DNA of 64,000 nucleotides from NCBI RefSeq assembly GCF_005222785.1, contig NZ_STGH01000001.1:868001-932000 (forward strand). The letters are read 5' to 3'. Each line of letters opens with the position of its first letter. The stretch's first letter is position 1. Both the position numbers and the translations under genes were made by a program. Under the pieces are notes generated by a model. The model ran no database searches and was not told the DNA's origin. It worked only from the letters and a program-made list of their open reading frames with translations. The DNA is from Rhodobacter sp. SY28-1 (GTDB lineage: Bacteria; Pseudomonadota; Alphaproteobacteria; Rhodobacterales; Rhodobacteraceae). Of this stretch, positions 61,350-64,000 are shown piece by piece.

Positions 61350-61591
61350 CTTCCCCCGCGTGTGTCCCTCGCGCCGGACGAGTCCTGAAATGGCAAGTCT
61401 TTGACTCTACAGACTCTCCCGGCAAAGAAATCCGCTTTTCCACAGCTATTTTCGGAAGAAATCGCTTTACAGGCTTTCGCTCGTGTCCCACCATATCTAG
61501 TAAGGGATGTGTCGGGCAAACGCAGACCCTTGCCAGATACCCAGTTTCTAGTGGGTTTCGGCCCTTTAGAAGCTTCATAATGAGGCCGGGC

Positions 61592-62095
61592 ATGTCGCTT
61601 TCCGAAGACTACGCTGCGATGGAAGACCTCCATCCCATCGACATCGTCGAAACCCTGGCCGAGCATCACGCCTGGGAATTCGACCGCGTCACCGATGACC
61701 AGATCGCCATGGCGGTCGAAGGCCAGTGGCGCTCCTATTCCCTGACTCTGGCATGGAGCGAGCAGGACGAGACGCTCCGCCTGATCTGCACCTTCGAGAT
61801 GGACCCCCCTGCCGAAAAGCTGTCAGCGCTCTACGATGTGCTGAACCGCTGCAACGACATGGTCTGGTCCGGGGCCTTCACCTGGTGGGCCGAGCAGAAG
61901 CTGATGGTCTGGCGCTATGGCCTGGTGCTGTCCGGCGGCCAGATGGCCGGGCCGGAACAGATCGACCGGCTGATCGCCAGCGCGGTCAGCGCCTCGGAAC
62001 GCTTCTACCCCGCTTTCCAACTCGTCTCCTGGGGCGACCAGTCCCCGGCCGAAGCGATGAAAGTCGCCATTGCCGAGGCCTACGGCCGCGCCTAA
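61592..62095 (+). CDS. YbjN domain-containing protein
   Basis: 167 residues. HPIDIVETLAEHHAWEFDRV and YDVLNRCNDMVWSGAFTWWA are typical of the YbjN/type-III-chaperone-like fold. Role unknown; E. coli YbjN is linked to stress and motility. GAGG lies 6 nt before ATG 61592; another in-frame ATG at 61580 is possible. proC follows after 27 bp. Confidence 0.88.
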   Translation: MSLSEDYAAMEDLHPIDIVETLAEHHAWEFDRVTDDQIAMAVEGQWRSYSLTLAWSEQDETLRLICTFEMDPPAEKLSALYDVLNRCNDMVWSGAFTWWAEQKLMVWRYGLVLSGGQMAGPEQIDRLIASAVSASERFYPAFQLVSWGDQSPAEAMKVAIAEAYGRA

Positions 62096-62122
62096 CCTCT
62101 CCCCCGGTTCAAGGGGGATTTC

Positions 62123-62935
62123 ATGACATTGGAACGCGTGGCCCGGGATGGGCTGGTGCTGCTTGGCTGCGGCAAGATGGGAACGGCGCTCCTGACGGGC
62201 TGGCTGGCCGCAGGCGTGCCACCGGGCTCCGTCTGGGTGATCGAGCCCAATCCAACCGACTGGCTGAAAGCCAGCGGCGTCCATCTGAACAAGGGTGTCC
62301 CGAAGGCCCCCGCCGTGGCACTCCTTGCCGTGAAGCCGCAGATGATGGGGGCCGCACTCCCCTCCCTCCAGGCCCTTGGGAACGGCACGACCCTCTTCGT
62401 CTCCATCGCCGCAGGCACCAAGATCGCAACCTTCGAGGACGTCCTGGGCACCCGCACCCCCATCGTCCGCACCATGCCGAACACCCCCGCCATGGTGGGC
62501 CGGGGGATCACTGCGCTGTGCCGCAACGCCCATGTTCCGGACGCCGACCTGGCGCTTGCCCGTGACCTGATGGCTGCCGTGGGGCAGGTGGTGGACCTGT
62601 CCAGCGAAGACCAGATCGACGCGGTCACCGCCGTTTCCGGCTCCGGCCCCGCCTACGTCTTCCACCTGATCGAGACGCTGGCCGCCGCCGGGGAAGCCGA
62701 GGGCCTGCCTGCCGACGTCGCCATGCGGCTTGCCCGCGCGACGGTCTGCGGAGCAGGGGAGCTGGCCTTCCAAAGCTCTGAGACCGCCGCGCAACTGCGG
62801 ATCAACGTCACCTCCCCCGGCGGCACCACCGCCGCCGCCTTGGGCGTCCTGATGGACCCAGAGACCGGCTTCCCCGCGCTCCTCAAACGCGCCGTCAAGG
62901 CCGCCGCCGACCGGGGACGGGAGCTTGGCAAATGA
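62123..62935 (+). CDS. proC: Pyrroline-5-carboxylate reductase
   Basis: 270 residues. NAD(P)-binding [18 protein letters not shown] at residues 14-31, [16 protein letters not shown] and [17 protein letters not shown] are family hallmarks. It makes proline from P5C. GGGGGA lies 5 nt before the ATG. csaA starts within its stop codon. Confidence 0.96.
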   Translation: MTLERVARDGLVLLGCGKMGTALLTGWLAAGVPPGSVWVIEPNPTDWLKASGVHLNKGVPKAPAVALLAVKPQMMGAALPSLQALGNGTTLFVSIAAGTKIATFEDVLGTRTPIVRTMPNTPAMVGRGITALCRNAHVPDADLALARDLMAAVGQVVDLSSEDQIDAVTAVSGSGPAYVFHLIETLAAAGEAEGLPADVAMRLARATVCGAGELAFQSSETAAQLRINVTSPGGTTAAALGVLMDPETGFPALLKRAVKAAADRGRELGK

Positions 62936-63267
62936 CCATCACCTATGCCGACTTCGAGAAGGTCGACATCCGCGTCGGCCGCATCACCCGGGCCGAGCCA
63001 TTTCCGGAGGCACGGAAGCCCGCCTACAAGCTGTGGGTCGATTTCGGCCCCGCGATTGGCGAGAAACGCTCCTCGGCCCAGATCACCAAACACTACACCA
63101 TCGACCAGCTGATCGGTCGCCAGGTGCTGGGCGTCGTCAACTTCCCGCCCCGCCAGATCGGCCCGGTCCTGTCCGAGGTCCTGATCCTTGGCCTGCCGGA
63201 TGAAGACGGCGCGGTCGTGCTGATCGGGCCGGGGCACGACGTTCCACTTGGGGGGAAACTGTTCTGA
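62932..63267 (+). CDS. CsaA-like tRNA-binding (EMAP-type) protein
   Basis: 111 residues. A single OB-fold tRNA-binding domain ([48 protein letters not shown]). CsaA of Bacillus has chaperone and tRNA-binding activities. The ATG overlaps the proC stop and its own stop overlaps the next start, so it is coupled in both directions. Confidence 0.92.
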   Translation: MTITYADFEKVDIRVGRITRAEPFPEARKPAYKLWVDFGPAIGEKRSSAQITKHYTIDQLIGRQVLGVVNFPPRQIGPVLSEVLILGLPDEDGAVVLIGPGHDVPLGGKLF

Positions 63268-64000
63268 TGCAGAAGCTCTTGATCACCCGCCGCCTGCCCG
63301 ACAGCGTGCTCGACGCCGCCCGCGCGCATTTTGACGTCACCCTGCGCGACCGTACCGATGTTCTGACGCCCGAGGAACTCCGCGCGGCCCTGCGCGATTA
63401 CGATGCGGTCCTGCCCACCCTGGGTGACCGCTTCCAGGCCGATGTCTTCGCGGTCGTGCCAGCGCCTCGGGCCAGAATCCTTGCCAACTTCGGCGTCGGC
63501 TACAACCACATCGACGCCGAGGCTGCCAAGGCCTCTGGAATTGCCGTTTCCAATACGCCCGGGGCGGTGACGGATGCGACGGCCGATATCGCGCTTGGGC
63601 TGATCCTGATGACGGCCCGGCGCCTTGGCGAAGGGGAAAGGCTTCTGCGGTCGGGAGGATGGGAAGGCTGGCATCCGGTCCAGATGCTGGGCACCCACGT
63701 CACCGGCAAGCGGCTTGGCGTCATCGGTATGGGCCGGATCGGCAAGGCCATCGCCAAGCGCTGCCACTACGGCTTTGACATGGAGGTGGTGTTCTACAAT
63801 CGCTCTCCGGTGGCCGACCCGGGACTGCCTGCGAAACAGGTCGACATGGCCGAGGCGATGGGGGCAGATTTCGTTGTCGTCGCAGTACCGGGCGGCAAGG
63901 CCACGCACCACCTGATCGACGCCGCCGCCCTGGGGCAGATGAAGATGACCGGCATCTTCATCAACATCTCGCGCGGTGACGTGGTCGACGAACACGCGCT
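63267..64000 (+). CDS. D-2-hydroxyacid dehydrogenase (glyoxylate/hydroxypyruvate reductase type), partial
   Basis: The first 244 codons are visible; the gene leaves the window at the right edge. FGVGYNHIDAEAAKASGIAV (about residues 75-94), the NAD-binding GVIGMGRIGKAIAKR (about 151-165) and INISRGDVVDEHAL with the catalytic Arg are typical of the GyaR/GhrB branch. It reduces glyoxylate or hydroxypyruvate. ATG 63267 shares a base with the csaA stop. Confidence 0.9.
   Translation, partial: MQKLLITRRLPDSVLDAARAHFDVTLRDRTDVLTPEELRAALRDYDAVLPTLGDRFQADVFAVVPAPRARILANFGVGYNHIDAEAAKASGIAVSNTPGAVTDATADIALGLILMTARRLGEGERLLRSGGWEGWHPVQMLGTHVTGKRLGVIGMGRIGKAIAKRCHYGFDMEVVFYNRSPVADPGLPAKQVDMAEAMGADFVVVAVPGGKATHHLIDAAALGQMKMTGIFINISRGDVVDEHA

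Larger units (their letters stand above)
61173..61591. other. Intergenic region between trpS and the YbjN gene, possible short RNA
   Basis: 419 bp without a confident gene. It contains the hairpin at 61176-61206, two copies of CGGCCAGTCTG (61227-61237 and 61277-61287, exactly 50 bp apart), a strong terminator at 61318-61349, and an AT-richer stretch after 61390 that should hold the promoter of the downstream gene. A transcript ending at 61349, if it starts inside the gap, would be a small RNA. Confidence 0.4.

Overview
This is a high-GC, gene-dense chromosomal window from an alphaproteobacterium, almost certainly family Rhodobacteraceae (Rhodobacter/Tabrizicola/Gemmobacter/Paracoccus-like). 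Pointers are the soxBDAG sarcosine oxidase operon, an IalB-family periplasmic protein, a 49-residue aa3 oxidase subunit IV, a divergent rsmI-yraN-gshB / LpoA-like-glnD-murJ block, DUF2794 and DUF6173 proteins, and a form II CO-dehydrogenase operon. I found no rRNA, tRNA, insertion sequence, prophage or CRISPR array. Both ends are cut inside genes (mnmD at the left, a D-2-hydroxyacid dehydrogenase at the right).

Layout. 0-5.5 kb: tRNA-modification gene mnmD (partial) divergent from an MnmC2-like FAD oxidoreductase, a GNAT acetyltransferase, and smc. 5.5-14.3 kb: sarcosine oxidase soxBDAG preceded by 21-bp-phased direct repeats, then an XRE-cupin regulator with a palindromic operator candidate, an FAD-linked 2-hydroxyacid oxidase and a SetA-like MFS transporter. 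14.3-25.2 kb: the most unusual region. Two exported caspase-fold (C14) proteins, a PPC-domain partner, a DegP-like protease with PDZ domains, an OmpR/histidine-kinase pair, a patatin-like lipoprotein and a chymotrypsin-fold protease with a zymogen-like activation site lie in two divergent operons. 25.2-40.8 kb: a trimethylamine-dehydrogenase-like flavoprotein and aldehyde dehydrogenase, molybdenum-cofactor genes mobA/mobB with an unknown partner, aa3 oxidase subunit IV plus a lipoprotein, rlmN, ialB, asparaginase, an NlpC/P60 hydrolase with an M17 aminopeptidase, and a beta-carbonic anhydrase. 40.8-49.3 kb: form II CO dehydrogenase (coxG-S-L-M order) on the same strand as, and just downstream of, a FIST sensor / PAS hybrid kinase / LuxR regulator module that resembles NosP-NahK. 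49.5-64 kb: CPBP protease, SGNH-like hydrolase, gshB, yraN, rsmI, an LpoA-like lipoprotein, glnD, murJ, a rhomboid homologue lacking its catalytic residues, trpS, a YbjN protein, proC, csaA and the partial dehydrogenase.

How the parts fit. The sox operon, flavoprotein, aldehyde dehydrogenase and CO-dehydrogenase operons suggest a heterotroph using methylated amines and C1-type compounds with aerobic respiration. The 14.3-25.2 kb region looks like a two-component-controlled envelope proteolysis/lipolysis module. All its enzymes carry export signals, so it is not an ordinary cytoplasmic anti-phage caspase system. Its role is unknown, and I regard it as the best candidate here for an undescribed system.
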